A stretch of 33,099 nt of DNA from Proteobacteria bacterium UBA6908 (GTDB lineage: Bacteria; Pseudomonadota; Gammaproteobacteria; Acidiferrobacterales; UBA6901): NCBI GenBank assembly GCA_002451085.1, contig DKBE01000017.1, forward strand, positions 2,251-35,349. Direction: 5' to 3'. Both the position numbers and the translations under genes were made by a program. Below, piece by piece: positions 16,099 through 26,032 of this stretch. Below the pieces are notes generated by a model, which was not told the DNA's origin, made no database searches, and saw only the letters and a list, made by a program, of their open reading frames with translations. Every line of letters starts with the position of its first letter. Within the stretch, counting starts at the first letter, position 1.

Positions 16099-17682
16099 AT
16101 GCGCAGCGCCCTCTTCCGATTGGTGTTGGGATTCTTCCTGCTGAGCCCCGTGGCGCAGGCCGATACCGTGGAAAGCGTCATCATGCCGGGCAAAGTGATT
16201 GCCGGCCATGCCAAGCTCGAGACCGACTGCAAGCAATGTCACGTACGCTTCAACAGGAGCGCCCAGAGCGGACTGTGCCTGGACTGTCACAAGGATGTCG
16301 CTCGCGACGTGATCACGAAGCAGGGTTACCACGGACGGCTAAAGGAACAGGAATGCCGCGCCTGCCACACCGAACACAAGGGGCGTGACGTGAACATCGC
16401 GCCGCTGGATGAAAAGGGGTTTGACCACAGCCTGACCGACTTTGCATTAAAGGGCGGGCACACGAATTCGAAGGTCCAGTGCCGGGACTGTCACCCGAAA
16501 GGCAAAAAGCATCGCGAGGCCCCGTCCGACTGCTACGCCTGTCACCGAAAGGACGACAAGCACAAGGGCTCGCTCGGCAAGGCCTGCGCGGACTGTCACT
16601 CCGAAAAGAACTGGAAAGACACCCTGTTTGATCATAGCAAGACCAAGTTTCCGCTCACCGGCAAGCACCGCGACGTACAGTGCAAGAGCTGCCACAGCGA
16701 TCCGAAATTCAAGGGAGCGCCGACGCAGTGCGTAGCCTGTCACCGCAAGGATGACCAGCGCAAGGGTCACCAGGGCAAGTTCGGCGACAAGTGCGAGACC
16801 TGCCACACTGATCGCGACTGGAAGAACATCCGCTTCAACCACGACCGCGACACCAAATACCCGCTGCGCGGCAAGCACCAGTTCGCCAAATGCTCGTCTT
16901 GCCATACCGGTTTCCTGTACAAGGAGAAAACCGCGACCCAATGCGTGGCCTGCCATCGCAAGGATGACGAATCCAAGGGCCACAAGGGACGCTTCGGCAA
17001 CAAGTGTGAAAGCTGTCACGTCGAGAAGAACTGGCAGACCGTGACCTTTGATCACGACCGCCAGACGAAATACCCGCTGCGCGGCAAGCACGCCCAGGCC
17101 AAATGTTCAGGCTGCCATACCGGTATCCTGTATCAGGAGAAACTCACGACCACCTGTTACGCCTGTCACCAGAAAGACGACAAGCACAAGGGACAGGAAG
17201 GCAAGAAGTGCGAATCCTGCCATAACGAGCGCAACTGGAAGGAAACCCGTTTCGACCACGGCCTGTCTCGTTTCCCGTTGCTGGGTAAACACGCGAAGGT
17301 GGAATGCAAAAAATGCCACCTGACTCCCACCTTCAAGGACGCCAAGACCGATTGCTACGCCTGTCACAAAAAAGATGACAAGCACAAGCTGCGGCTGGGT
17401 ACCGATTGCGGAACCTGCCATAACGCGCGCGACTGGAAAGCCTGGAATTTCGACCACGACCGACGCACCACCTTCAAGCTGGATGGTGCGCATCGTGGCC
17501 TCGACTGCCTGGCGTGCCACAAAAAGCCGATGACCGGCAAAATCAGCCTGTCCGGCACCTGTGCCAGCTGCCATGACGATGACGATGTCCACCATGGTGG
17601 TTTCGGCCGTGATTGCCAGCGCTGCCACTTTACGAATTCGTTCAAGAAAATCCGACCCGGCATGGGAGGCATGCCCCGATAG
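16099..17682 (+). CDS. exported 21-haem cytochrome c
   Basis: 527 aa. Signal peptide MRSALFRLVLGFFLLSPVAQA, then 21 CxxCH motifs counted directly. Four lie in the N-terminal part (CKQCH, CLDCH, CRACH, CRDCH), fifteen in five triheme repeats and two at the end (CASCH, CQRCH). Each repeat reads roughly CxACHRKDD-KHKG, then CExCH-ERNWK, FDHD, PLRGKH, CSxCH. The many Lys and His give a strongly basic protein, with spare His available as distal ligands. It should be a periplasmic electron wire. The open frame extends upstream to 15880, but that part overlaps the cytochrome b gene; ATG 16099 starts the signal peptide. Confidence 0.88.
   Translation: MRSALFRLVLGFFLLSPVAQADTVESVIMPGKVIAGHAKLETDCKQCHVRFNRSAQSGLCLDCHKDVARDVITKQGYHGRLKEQECRACHTEHKGRDVNIAPLDEKGFDHSLTDFALKGGHTNSKVQCRDCHPKGKKHREAPSDCYACHRKDDKHKGSLGKACADCHSEKNWKDTLFDHSKTKFPLTGKHRDVQCKSCHSDPKFKGAPTQCVACHRKDDQRKGHQGKFGDKCETCHTDRDWKNIRFNHDRDTKYPLRGKHQFAKCSSCHTGFLYKEKTATQCVACHRKDDESKGHKGRFGNKCESCHVEKNWQTVTFDHDRQTKYPLRGKHAQAKCSGCHTGILYQEKLTTTCYACHQKDDKHKGQEGKKCESCHNERNWKETRFDHGLSRFPLLGKHAKVECKKCHLTPTFKDAKTDCYACHKKDDKHKLRLGTDCGTCHNARDWKAWNFDHDRRTTFKLDGAHRGLDCLACHKKPMTGKISLSGTCASCHDDDDVHHGGFGRDCQRCHFTNSFKKIRPGMGGMPR
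16531..17559 (+). repeat. five triheme repeats inside the 21-haem gene
   Basis: Repeat units begin at the first Cys codon of each CxACH: 16531, 16729, 16942, 17155 and 17353, with the final partial unit at 17560. Spacings are 198, 213, 213, 198 and 207 bases (66-71 codons). Each unit carries three haem motifs, so the protein grew by tandem duplication of a three-haem module. DNA identity is moderate, meaning the duplications are old. Confidence 0.85.
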
Positions 17683-17731
17683 CCAGCGGCAGTCTGGCTC
17701 GATGATCTATCCTTCACGAGGAAGGTGTGTG

Positions 17732-19213
17732 ATGACGAAAAATAAAAATGATGCGCTGATCCGAACCACCCTGGCGGGCCTGCTGTGGCTGCTGCTGATG
17801 TTCGCGCTGCCCCTTCACGCTGCCGAACAGCGTGGAACGGATTTCGATCATTTACGCACCGGATTCCCGCTCACCGGCGCGCATACCCAGGTCGAATGTC
17901 AAACCTGTCATGCGCGCGGGGTCTTCAAGGGCACGCCGCGGCAGTGTGATCTTTGCCATATTCAGGGCAACCGCATGGGCGCGAGCGCCAAGCCCAACAA
18001 CCATGTACAGACGACTCAGTTCTGCGATCAATGCCATACCAACACGGTTTCGTGGGTGGGCGCCCGATTCCGGCATACGGGCATCACGCCCGGCAGCTGC
18101 GGCACCTGCCACAACGGCACCACCGCCACCGCCAAACCGGCCAATCACATCCAGACCACCGCACCGTGCGACACCTGTCACCGCACCACGGCTTGGGTAC
18201 CGGCCTCGTTCAACCATGCCAGCGTAACTCCCGGCAGCTGCGCCACCTGCCACAACGGCACCACCGCCACCGGCAAGCCGGCAAAACACATCCAGACCAC
18301 GGCGGCGTGCGACACCTGTCACCGCACCAATGCCTGGATACCGGCTTCGTTTAACCATGCCAGCGTAACTCCCGGCAGCTGCGGCACCTGCCACAACGGC
18401 ACCACCGCCACCGGCAAGCCAACCAACCACATCCAGACCACGGCGTCGTGCGACACCTGTCACCGCACCACCGCCTGGTTACCGGCTTCGTTTAACCATG
18501 CCAGCGTAACTCCCGGCAGCTGCGGCACCTGCCACAACGGCACCACTGCCACCGGCAAGCCAACCAACCACGTCCAGACCACTTCATCGTGCGATGCCTG
18601 TCACCGCACCACCGCCTGGTTACCGGCCACATTCAGCCATGCGAATGTGGCACCAGGGACGTGCAACACCTGCCACAACGGCACCACTGCCACCGGCAAG
18701 CCCACGACCCATATCGCGACCACCGCGTCGTGCGATGCCTGTCACCGCACCACGGCCTGGCTACCGGCCACATTCAGTCACGCCAGCGTGGCTCCCGGAA
18801 CCTGCAACTCCTGCCACGGTGTCACGTCCACTGGCAAGCCCAGCGGCCATTTTGTAACGACCCGTTCCTGCGACGCCTGTCACAACACCACGGCCTGGAC
18901 ACCGATCCGCTATACACACACCAGCCCGTACTTCAGCCCCCACAATTCGGGCGTGACCTGCACCAGCTGTCATACCGGCAAGACCGAAACCATCAGCTGG
19001 AAGTACGCGGCCTACAGCGGCTACTGCGCCGGTTGCCATGCCGGAAGTTTCAAGACTGATCCGCACAAGAAAACCGAGACCCCGACTACAACCTGGTACA
19101 CCGTGGGTGACCTGAAAAACTGCGCAGGGAGTTGCCATATTGTCAATGGCACCACCGGCGCGATCACCAAGACCCGCAACAGCCATCACAGATCCACGGA
19201 TGGAGGCTTCTAG
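17732..19213 (+). CDS. exported 18-haem repeat cytochrome c
   Basis: 493 aa. Signal peptide with core TLAGLLWLLLMFALPLHA. It has 17 canonical CxxCH motifs and one CX3CH (CAGSCH, 19121-19138) near the C-terminus. The N-terminal FDHLRTGFPLTGAH with CQTCH and CDLCH resembles a module of the 21-haem protein, so the two are partly related. The middle is a run of diheme repeats, CDTCHRTTAW-FNHASVTPGSCGTCHNGTTATGKP, seven copies. The composition is Thr/Ala/Gly-rich and far less charged than its neighbour, which suits a periplasmic or outer-face location. ATG 17732 follows GAGGAAG; the open frame upstream of it is spurious. The next gene starts 2 bases after the stop. Confidence 0.87.
   Translation: MTKNKNDALIRTTLAGLLWLLLMFALPLHAAEQRGTDFDHLRTGFPLTGAHTQVECQTCHARGVFKGTPRQCDLCHIQGNRMGASAKPNNHVQTTQFCDQCHTNTVSWVGARFRHTGITPGSCGTCHNGTTATAKPANHIQTTAPCDTCHRTTAWVPASFNHASVTPGSCATCHNGTTATGKPAKHIQTTAACDTCHRTNAWIPASFNHASVTPGSCGTCHNGTTATGKPTNHIQTTASCDTCHRTTAWLPASFNHASVTPGSCGTCHNGTTATGKPTNHVQTTSSCDACHRTTAWLPATFSHANVAPGTCNTCHNGTTATGKPTTHIATTASCDACHRTTAWLPATFSHASVAPGTCNSCHGVTSTGKPSGHFVTTRSCDACHNTTAWTPIRYTHTSPYFSPHNSGVTCTSCHTGKTETISWKYAAYSGYCAGCHAGSFKTDPHKKTETPTTTWYTVGDLKNCAGSCHIVNGTTGAITKTRNSHHRSTDGGF
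18002..18988 (+). repeat. seven tandem 141-bp diheme repeats
   Basis: Units are marked by the HxxTT His codon at 18002, 18146, 18287, 18428, 18569, 18710 and 18848. Spacing is 144, then 141 four times, then 138 bases, i.e. 47 codons plus or minus one. Units two to five are nearly identical in DNA as well as protein, which implies recent duplication or gene conversion. Each unit adds two haems. Confidence 0.93.
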
Positions 19214-19215
19214 GG

Positions 19216-19671
19216 ATGAAGTCCGCCATTCGCCTGCTGCTCATCCTCGGCACGGCTTGCTGCACTCTGGCAAGCCGTGCCGACCTGATCGATGACATTG
19301 AGGTCCGTCGCGATCAGGGGGTGGCTGAATTCCGCCTGCAGTTCAGCATGCCGGTGCAATACATCAAGCACTTTCCACAGGAGCGCGGCGAACTCCTGAA
19401 GATTTATCTGCAGGCCGTGGTCCGGGATGGTTTGGACCCGGTAGACCTGCAAGCCTATAAACGCACGCCGTCGGTGTCGGATGTCCCGCCGTTCACCGTG
19501 ATGTACACCACTACGCGCAATTGCTATGCCGTGCGGGATCCCGTGTGTCTCGATATTCAGTTCAGCAAACCGGTCGCCTTTCGCATCCGGCCCGGTGAGG
19601 ATGGCCGCAGCCTGATTCTGATCGTCCTACCGGAACCGAATGCCGGAACTACACCGAAGACCAAGAAATAG
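19216..19671 (+). CDS. small exported protein, AMIN-like
   Basis: 151 aa with signal peptide MKSAIRLLLILGTACCTLASRA. The mature part begins DLIDDIEVRRDQGVAEFRLQF and continues with alternating beta-strand-like stretches (ELLKIYLQAVV, SLILIVLP). That resembles the AMIN fold of secretin N-termini and amidases, but the match is by eye. Two Cys (CYAVRDPVC) could form a disulfide; no haem motif is present. The ATG is preceded by GGAGG, placed inside the end of the 18-haem gene, so the two are translationally linked. It may be an assembly factor or adaptor for the cytochromes or the porin-like protein behind it. Confidence 0.6.
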   Translation: MKSAIRLLLILGTACCTLASRADLIDDIEVRRDQGVAEFRLQFSMPVQYIKHFPQERGELLKIYLQAVVRDGLDPVDLQAYKRTPSVSDVPPFTVMYTTTRNCYAVRDPVCLDIQFSKPVAFRIRPGEDGRSLILIVLPEPNAGTTPKTKK

Positions 19672-19716
19672 TATCTGTCTCCTTATCTCATATTGTCGAA
19701 GAACTCTGATTCTCTA

Positions 19717-22119
19717 ATGCGGTCACTCTTGGCGCTAATACTATTGTTGCTGGGTGCGCTGTTCGCGGCTACTGCCGCGGCGGCTGCTCAAGAAGGCAAA
19801 GCGGACTCATCCGGGCGGGTAGTGGTCACGCTGATCAGCTCATTCGACTCGATTCCGGACAACCTGATCCCAACCGACATCCGTGACTACCGGGTGTATC
19901 GCACACAAAGCGCCGTATTTGGTAAAACCATCTATTTTGTCCGACTCGGATTTTTCAAGACCACAGCCGATGCAGAAGCCGTGCGCGGTAAATTGCAATC
20001 CCGTTTTCCGGGCGCGTTTGTGACCGAAATCACCCCTGAGGAATTCACCCAGGCGTCCGGCCGCAAACCACCAGCACCAGCACCGGTGGCGCCCGCTGTC
20101 GTCAAAGAACCGCCACCGGTACCCGTCGTGGCACCAAGTCCACCGGAACCCTTTGCCGTGACACTGCTAACCAGTGTTGGCAAAAAACCGTTTCCGCTCG
20201 CACCATTGCCGGCGGAACTGGCAGACCGGCGCCTGTATTTCCAGGATTCAGTTCGCGATGGCAAGAAGGTGACCACACTCAACCTCGGATTTTTTACCGG
20301 CTTGCCTGAGGCGGAGCAGGCGCTCGAATTGTTGCGCGGTACCTATCCGCAGGCCAGTGTCCGGGGCACAACGGCCGAGGAACGTCGGCAGTCTGCGCAG
20401 CGGACCACGGCCTATGTCCCGCCGAAACCGGTCGCGGCCACCACGCCTGCTCCGGTGGTGGCTGCACCGGCCAAGCCAGCCGCAGACAGCGGCGTCGAAC
20501 AACGGGCCGCGGAACTCATGGACAAGGTCCGTACGGCCCTGGCGGGCGGCGAGAACGGCCAGGCCCTGACGTTGCTGGACCAAATCCTGAAGCTGCCCCC
20601 CAACCGGCAATCGCAGGAGGCCCAGGAGCTGGTTGGCTTGGCTCACGAGCGCAACAAGGAAATCGCCGAGGCACGCAAGGAATATGGTCTCTACCTCAGG
20701 CTGTATCCGGAGGGTGAAGGCTCCGAGCGGGTTCGCCAACGACTGGCGAATCTGGACGCCCCGGCACCGGCACCGGTGCTCAAGGCCGCCAAGAAACGCA
20801 ATGTCGACGTCACGACCGCCTATGGCAGTTTTTCGCAATACTATTATCGCGGTGATACCAAGGTCGATACGACAACGACCGTCGGCCCGATCATCGACAA
20901 GGCCACCCTGACCAGCGTCGACCAGTCAGCATTGCTGACCAACCTCGACTTCACCGGTCGCATGCGCAGCGGCGACTGGGATAATCGTGTTGTCGTCCGT
21001 GACACCTACACCGCCAACTTTCTGGAGGGTGCCGAGAACTACAACCGCCTGTATTCCGCCTACGCCGAAGTGCGCAACAAGGCCCATGATTACGGTGGCC
21101 GGCTTGGCCGGCAATCCGGCAACACCGGTGGTCTCCCCGGCCGTTTCGACGGGCTTAGCCTCGGATACGGCTTTCTGCCGAAATGGCGCGTCAATGTGGT
21201 CGCCGGTACCCCGGTGGAGTTCAATCCGATCAACTCTGACAGGCAATTCTGGGGAACGAGCCTGGACTTCGGCACCTTTGCCGAGCACTGGAACGGCAAC
21301 ACCTATTACTTTCAGCAGACCGTGGATGGCATCACGGACCGGCAGGCGGTTGGAGCAGAACTGCGATACTTCAGTCCGGCGCGTTCGCTGTTATTGCTGA
21401 CCGATTACGATCTCTCCTACAGCGAACTCAATATCGCCATGCTGCAATTTACGGAGACCTGGAACAACAAGACCACGCTCAACGTACTGGTTGACCATCG
21501 CCGTGCTCCGATTCTGCAAACATCAAACTCGGTTATTGGCGAGGTCAATACTTCGATTCGCTCACAACTGCTGACACTGAGCGAGGAACAGCTTCGCCAG
21601 ATGGCGCTGGACAAAACACCGATTTCGGACCTGGTGATGCTGGGTCTCAACCACAACTTTAATACGACGTGGCAGCTCGGTGGCGACGTCAAGCTGTATA
21701 ACATCAGTGGCACACCAGCCAGCGGATCACTCCCCGCGCAACCGGAGACAGGCAACGTACTCGTGTACACCCTGCAGGGCATTGCCAGCGGTTTGCTGTC
21801 CAAGCGGGACATCACGGTACTGAGTTTGAGCTACCTGACCAGCGACAACCTCGAAGGCACCTCGGTCGGACTCAATAACCGCACCTTGTTGCAGGACCGC
21901 TGGACCCTGGACGCCTCGCTGCGTTACTACACGCAGGAGGACAGTCTCGGCACCACGCTTAAGCGCCTGACGCCGATGCTGCGCGTCGGGTATCGGTGGC
22001 GGCAATCCCTCACGTTTGAATTCGAGTACGGTCTGGAAAAGACCACCACCGTGTCCGGTTCCACCACGGATGAAACGTCAAGCCAGTTCTATATGCTCGG
22101 ATATCGCTGGGACTTCTGA
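19717..22119 (+). CDS. SPOR-like/helical-repeat protein with C-terminal outer-membrane beta-barrel
   Basis: 800 aa. Signal peptide core LLALILLLLGALFAATAAAAA. Two SPOR-like modules follow, about 33-108 and 145-220, each ending in a LGFF-(T/K)-(T/G) strand. Pro/Ala linkers separate them from a helical-repeat segment (about 262-345). The last 430 residues alternate aromatic and polar strands (YGSFSQYYYRGDTKV, GGRLGRQSG, FEFEYGLEKTT) and end in YMLGYRWDF, the terminal aromatic signature of beta-barrel proteins. SPOR domains usually bind peptidoglycan lacking stem peptides. It could be the porin sleeve for the multihaem cytochromes. A TTG at 19693 would add eight residues; neither start has a clear ribosome site. 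Confidence 0.75.
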   Translation: MRSLLALILLLLGALFAATAAAAAQEGKADSSGRVVVTLISSFDSIPDNLIPTDIRDYRVYRTQSAVFGKTIYFVRLGFFKTTADAEAVRGKLQSRFPGAFVTEITPEEFTQASGRKPPAPAPVAPAVVKEPPPVPVVAPSPPEPFAVTLLTSVGKKPFPLAPLPAELADRRLYFQDSVRDGKKVTTLNLGFFTGLPEAEQALELLRGTYPQASVRGTTAEERRQSAQRTTAYVPPKPVAATTPAPVVAAPAKPAADSGVEQRAAELMDKVRTALAGGENGQALTLLDQILKLPPNRQSQEAQELVGLAHERNKEIAEARKEYGLYLRLYPEGEGSERVRQRLANLDAPAPAPVLKAAKKRNVDVTTAYGSFSQYYYRGDTKVDTTTTVGPIIDKATLTSVDQSALLTNLDFTGRMRSGDWDNRVVVRDTYTANFLEGAENYNRLYSAYAEVRNKAHDYGGRLGRQSGNTGGLPGRFDGLSLGYGFLPKWRVNVVAGTPVEFNPINSDRQFWGTSLDFGTFAEHWNGNTYYFQQTVDGITDRQAVGAELRYFSPARSLLLLTDYDLSYSELNIAMLQFTETWNNKTTLNVLVDHRRAPILQTSNSVIGEVNTSIRSQLLTLSEEQLRQMALDKTPISDLVMLGLNHNFNTTWQLGGDVKLYNISGTPASGSLPAQPETGNVLVYTLQGIASGLLSKRDITVLSLSYLTSDNLEGTSVGLNNRTLLQDRWTLDASLRYYTQEDSLGTTLKRLTPMLRVGYRWRQSLTFEFEYGLEKTTTVSGSTTDETSSQFYMLGYRWDF

Positions 22120-22131
22120 GGGTTCGCCATC

Positions 22132-22147
22132 GCCCCCATTCCGGGGC
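22132..22147. terminator. weak hairpin between convergent genes
   Basis: GCCCC and GGGGC pair over a 6-base loop in the 39-base gap between the barrel gene and ccmI. No T run follows on either strand, so a terminator role is only suggested by position. Confidence 0.25.
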
Positions 22148-22158
22148 AATGTGCAATG

Positions 22159-23040
22159 TTACTTCTTCGCTTTTGAACGTGCGCTGGCGATCGCCTGCTT
22201 CAGGTGCTCACGGCCCGGATCTTCCGGCGGCAGCAGCTTGAGCAAACGCTCCCAATACGGCAGCGTTTGCCGATAATTCCCCTGCTGGTAAGCAGCGTAG
22301 CCCAGGAACCAGAGTGCATCCGGATGGTTCGGCTCAAGCTGATACAGACGATGATATAACTCGCTCACCAGTCCACCTGTTTCACCGGGATTGCTGTTGA
22401 ATAACAACCAGGCATATTCGGACACTACCTCAAGATTGTCAGGCGCCAGCGCATAGGCGCGGGCATAGGCGTTCATGGCCTTGTCCGGCTGCTGCATCAC
22501 ATTGTAGGAGCGTCCGAGCCGTGCCCAGCCTGTTGCATCATTGGGCTGTTCGGCCAGGCGCTTCTCCAGCTTGGCCACCATTTCATAGACCATCGGTGGA
22601 ACACGTGCCGCTTCGGCACCGCCGCGTTGTGCCGCGAGCCAGAACCCCTGCAGGTTGCCAAAGTTCAACGTGGAGTACAGCCCGGCACCGAGCAACAACA
22701 GCACGGTTATGGACAGCACCGCTCGAGCGGTGCTACCGGGAGTGGACGCCGTCGTGGCGGCAGTTGCAGCCGGCGACAACGCCTCCAGCTGCCTGAGCAC
22801 ATTGGCCAGCTCCGCCGAGAGGCGCAACTCCTCATCCTGGGCGACGACCGGGTCAATGCCCCGGTCGGAGCGCTCCGCGTCCAGTTCATTCATCTGCGCC
22901 AGCAACCGATCACGCAACAATTCGAGATCGGCTCTCGTATTCGCTACGACACCGCCACTCGGGACTACGCGCAATGATCGCGACAGCCACCAGACGGTGG
23001 CACCCAGCAGCAGTACGGCCAGACCAATCAGCATCACCAT
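22159..23040 (-). CDS. ccmI: CcmI, apocytochrome c chaperone
   Basis: 293 aa. Two membrane helices, one at the N-terminus (MLIGLAVLLLGATVWWL) and one near residues 108-125 (AVLSITVLLLLGAGLYS), enclose a cytoplasmic coiled segment (RDRLLAQMNELDAERSDRG). A periplasmic TPR domain follows (TGWARLGRSYNVMQQPDKAMNAYARAYALAPDN). CcmI holds the C-termini of apocytochromes c and hands them to CcmF/H. The protein is shorter than many CcmI proteins, with fewer TPRs. The gene starts 2 bases after ccmH. Confidence 0.85.
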   Translation of the reverse strand: MVMLIGLAVLLLGATVWWLSRSLRVVPSGGVVANTRADLELLRDRLLAQMNELDAERSDRGIDPVVAQDEELRLSAELANVLRQLEALSPAATAATTASTPGSTARAVLSITVLLLLGAGLYSTLNFGNLQGFWLAAQRGGAEAARVPPMVYEMVAKLEKRLAEQPNDATGWARLGRSYNVMQQPDKAMNAYARAYALAPDNLEVVSEYAWLLFNSNPGETGGLVSELYHRLYQLEPNHPDALWFLGYAAYQQGNYRQTLPYWERLLKLLPPEDPGREHLKQAIASARSKAKK

Positions 23041-23042
23041 TT

Positions 23043-23509
23043 TCAGGATTCCTGCTGGTTACGGGCCGCGCGCACCCGGGCACGATCTTCTTCACTGAGC
23101 ACCGGAGCCGGTGTCGCTGTCTGACGGGTACGTCGTCGCATGAATAGCCAGCCGCCCACCGCCAAAACCGCCAATACCAGCGGTGGTGCGAGCCACAACG
23201 GCAGCCCGGCGCGATCTGCTGGCGGCTTCATGAGCACATAATCGCCATATCGGGCCACGAAATAATCCACGATCTGCTCGCGTGTTTTGCCGGCCTGCAG
23301 CTGTTCACGGATCACCTTGCGCATATCCTTGGCCAGATCGGCATTCGATTCCGCGACGGGTTGATTCTGACAGACGGCACAGCGGAGATCCTTGGCGATT
23401 TCGAGCACCTGACGATCCAGGGGATCTTCCTGAACACTGTCGAGACCGTTCTGCGCAGCCAACAGATTTGGCGCCATCGACATCAACACCAGCGCCCACA
23501 TACAGTACT

Positions 23510-23513
<4 letters not shown>
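23043..23513 (-). CDS. ccmH: CcmH thiol oxidoreductase subunit
   Basis: 156 aa. Signal peptide MKYCMWALVLMSMAPNLLA, redox motif LRCAVCQNQ (LRCxxC family signature), a three-helix domain, then one membrane anchor (LWLAPPLVLAVLAVGGWLF) and a basic tail. It keeps apocytochrome Cys thiols reduced for haem attachment. Its start overlaps the ccmF stop by 4 bases. Confidence 0.94.
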
Positions 23514-25528
<2,015 letters not shown>

Positions 25529-25715
25529 AATTCTCCTTGGAGTCTGTAACCGGCCAAGACGCACCCACCGGAAACTCCCGGAACACAACACAACGGGAAT
25601 CGGTGCCACCGGAACCTCTGGCAGCACCGCATTACAGACCTGTGCATCCTATCTCAAGCCATCATTACTGACTACTCGTTGACCGACATGATTTATTCAG
25701 ATGGCGCGATGAAAA

Positions 25716-25752
25716 GTTGTGCACATTTTCTGTGGATAACATTGTGCACAAC
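25716..25752. repeat. inverted GTTGTGCAC / GTGCACAAC pair
   Basis: Nine-base arms at 25716-25724 and 25744-25752 are exact complements with 19 bases between. Each arm contains the palindrome TGTGCACA, with centres 25 bases apart. A third TGTGCACAAC occurs at 25917-25926. The pattern suggests cooperative binding of a dimeric regulator. Confidence 0.6.
25731..25739 (-). promoter_or_regulatory. perfect DnaA box TTATCCACA
   Basis: TGTGGATAA on the plus strand is the exact complement of the high-affinity DnaA box. It lies between the two GTGCAC arms. A weaker look-alike, TTATACAGA, occurs at 25811-25819. One perfect box may occur by chance or mark DnaA-controlled expression. Confidence 0.45.
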
Positions 25753-25820
25753 AGTGCGCTACGCACCCGACATGGCTGGGAAAAGAAATGATGAACAGAT
25801 TGAATAATTTTTATACAGAT

Positions 25821-25856
25821 AATTAAATGTTTAATAACAATATGTTACATTTAATT
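25821..25856. repeat. 10-bp AT-rich inverted repeat
   Basis: AATTAAATGT (25821-25830) and ACATTTAATT (25847-25856) are exact complements separated by 16 bases of AT-rich sequence. It sits in the least GC-rich part of the window and could be an operator, a cruciform or an unwinding element. Confidence 0.5.
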
Positions 25857-26032
25857 TATGGCCATCATGCTATTTATTTTTCCGAGACAGGCCATATTTC
25901 CGGACAATACTTTAACTGTGCACAACGACCCAATCACGAAAGCAAAAAATCCTTACCCTTTCTGTGCCGAATACAGTGAAATTACGATCCGTTCACATCA
26001 CCCGATGAAAGGTCTGCCCAGATTCAATCCCT

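Larger units (their letters stand above)
25529..26032. other. 504-base divergent intergenic region, AT-rich
   Basis: Lies between ccmF and the RDD gene, which are transcribed away from each other. It contains three copies of TGTGCACA, one perfect DnaA box and a long AT-rich tract with a 10-bp inverted repeat, listed separately. A 62-codon open frame beginning at 25858 overlaps the RDD start and has no ribosome site, so it is not called. Confidence 0.6.

Noticed and set aside
17561..17731. Longer N-terminus for the 18-haem cytochrome
   Set aside because: It overlaps the end of the 21-haem gene; a ribosome site and signal peptide mark the ATG at 17732.
18002..18988. CRISPR array
   Set aside because: The 141-base repeats are in frame, encode paired haem motifs and have no unique spacers.
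25690..25870. Chromosomal replication origin
   Set aside because: Only one perfect DnaA box is present and no dnaA, dnaN, gidA or parAB gene is nearby.
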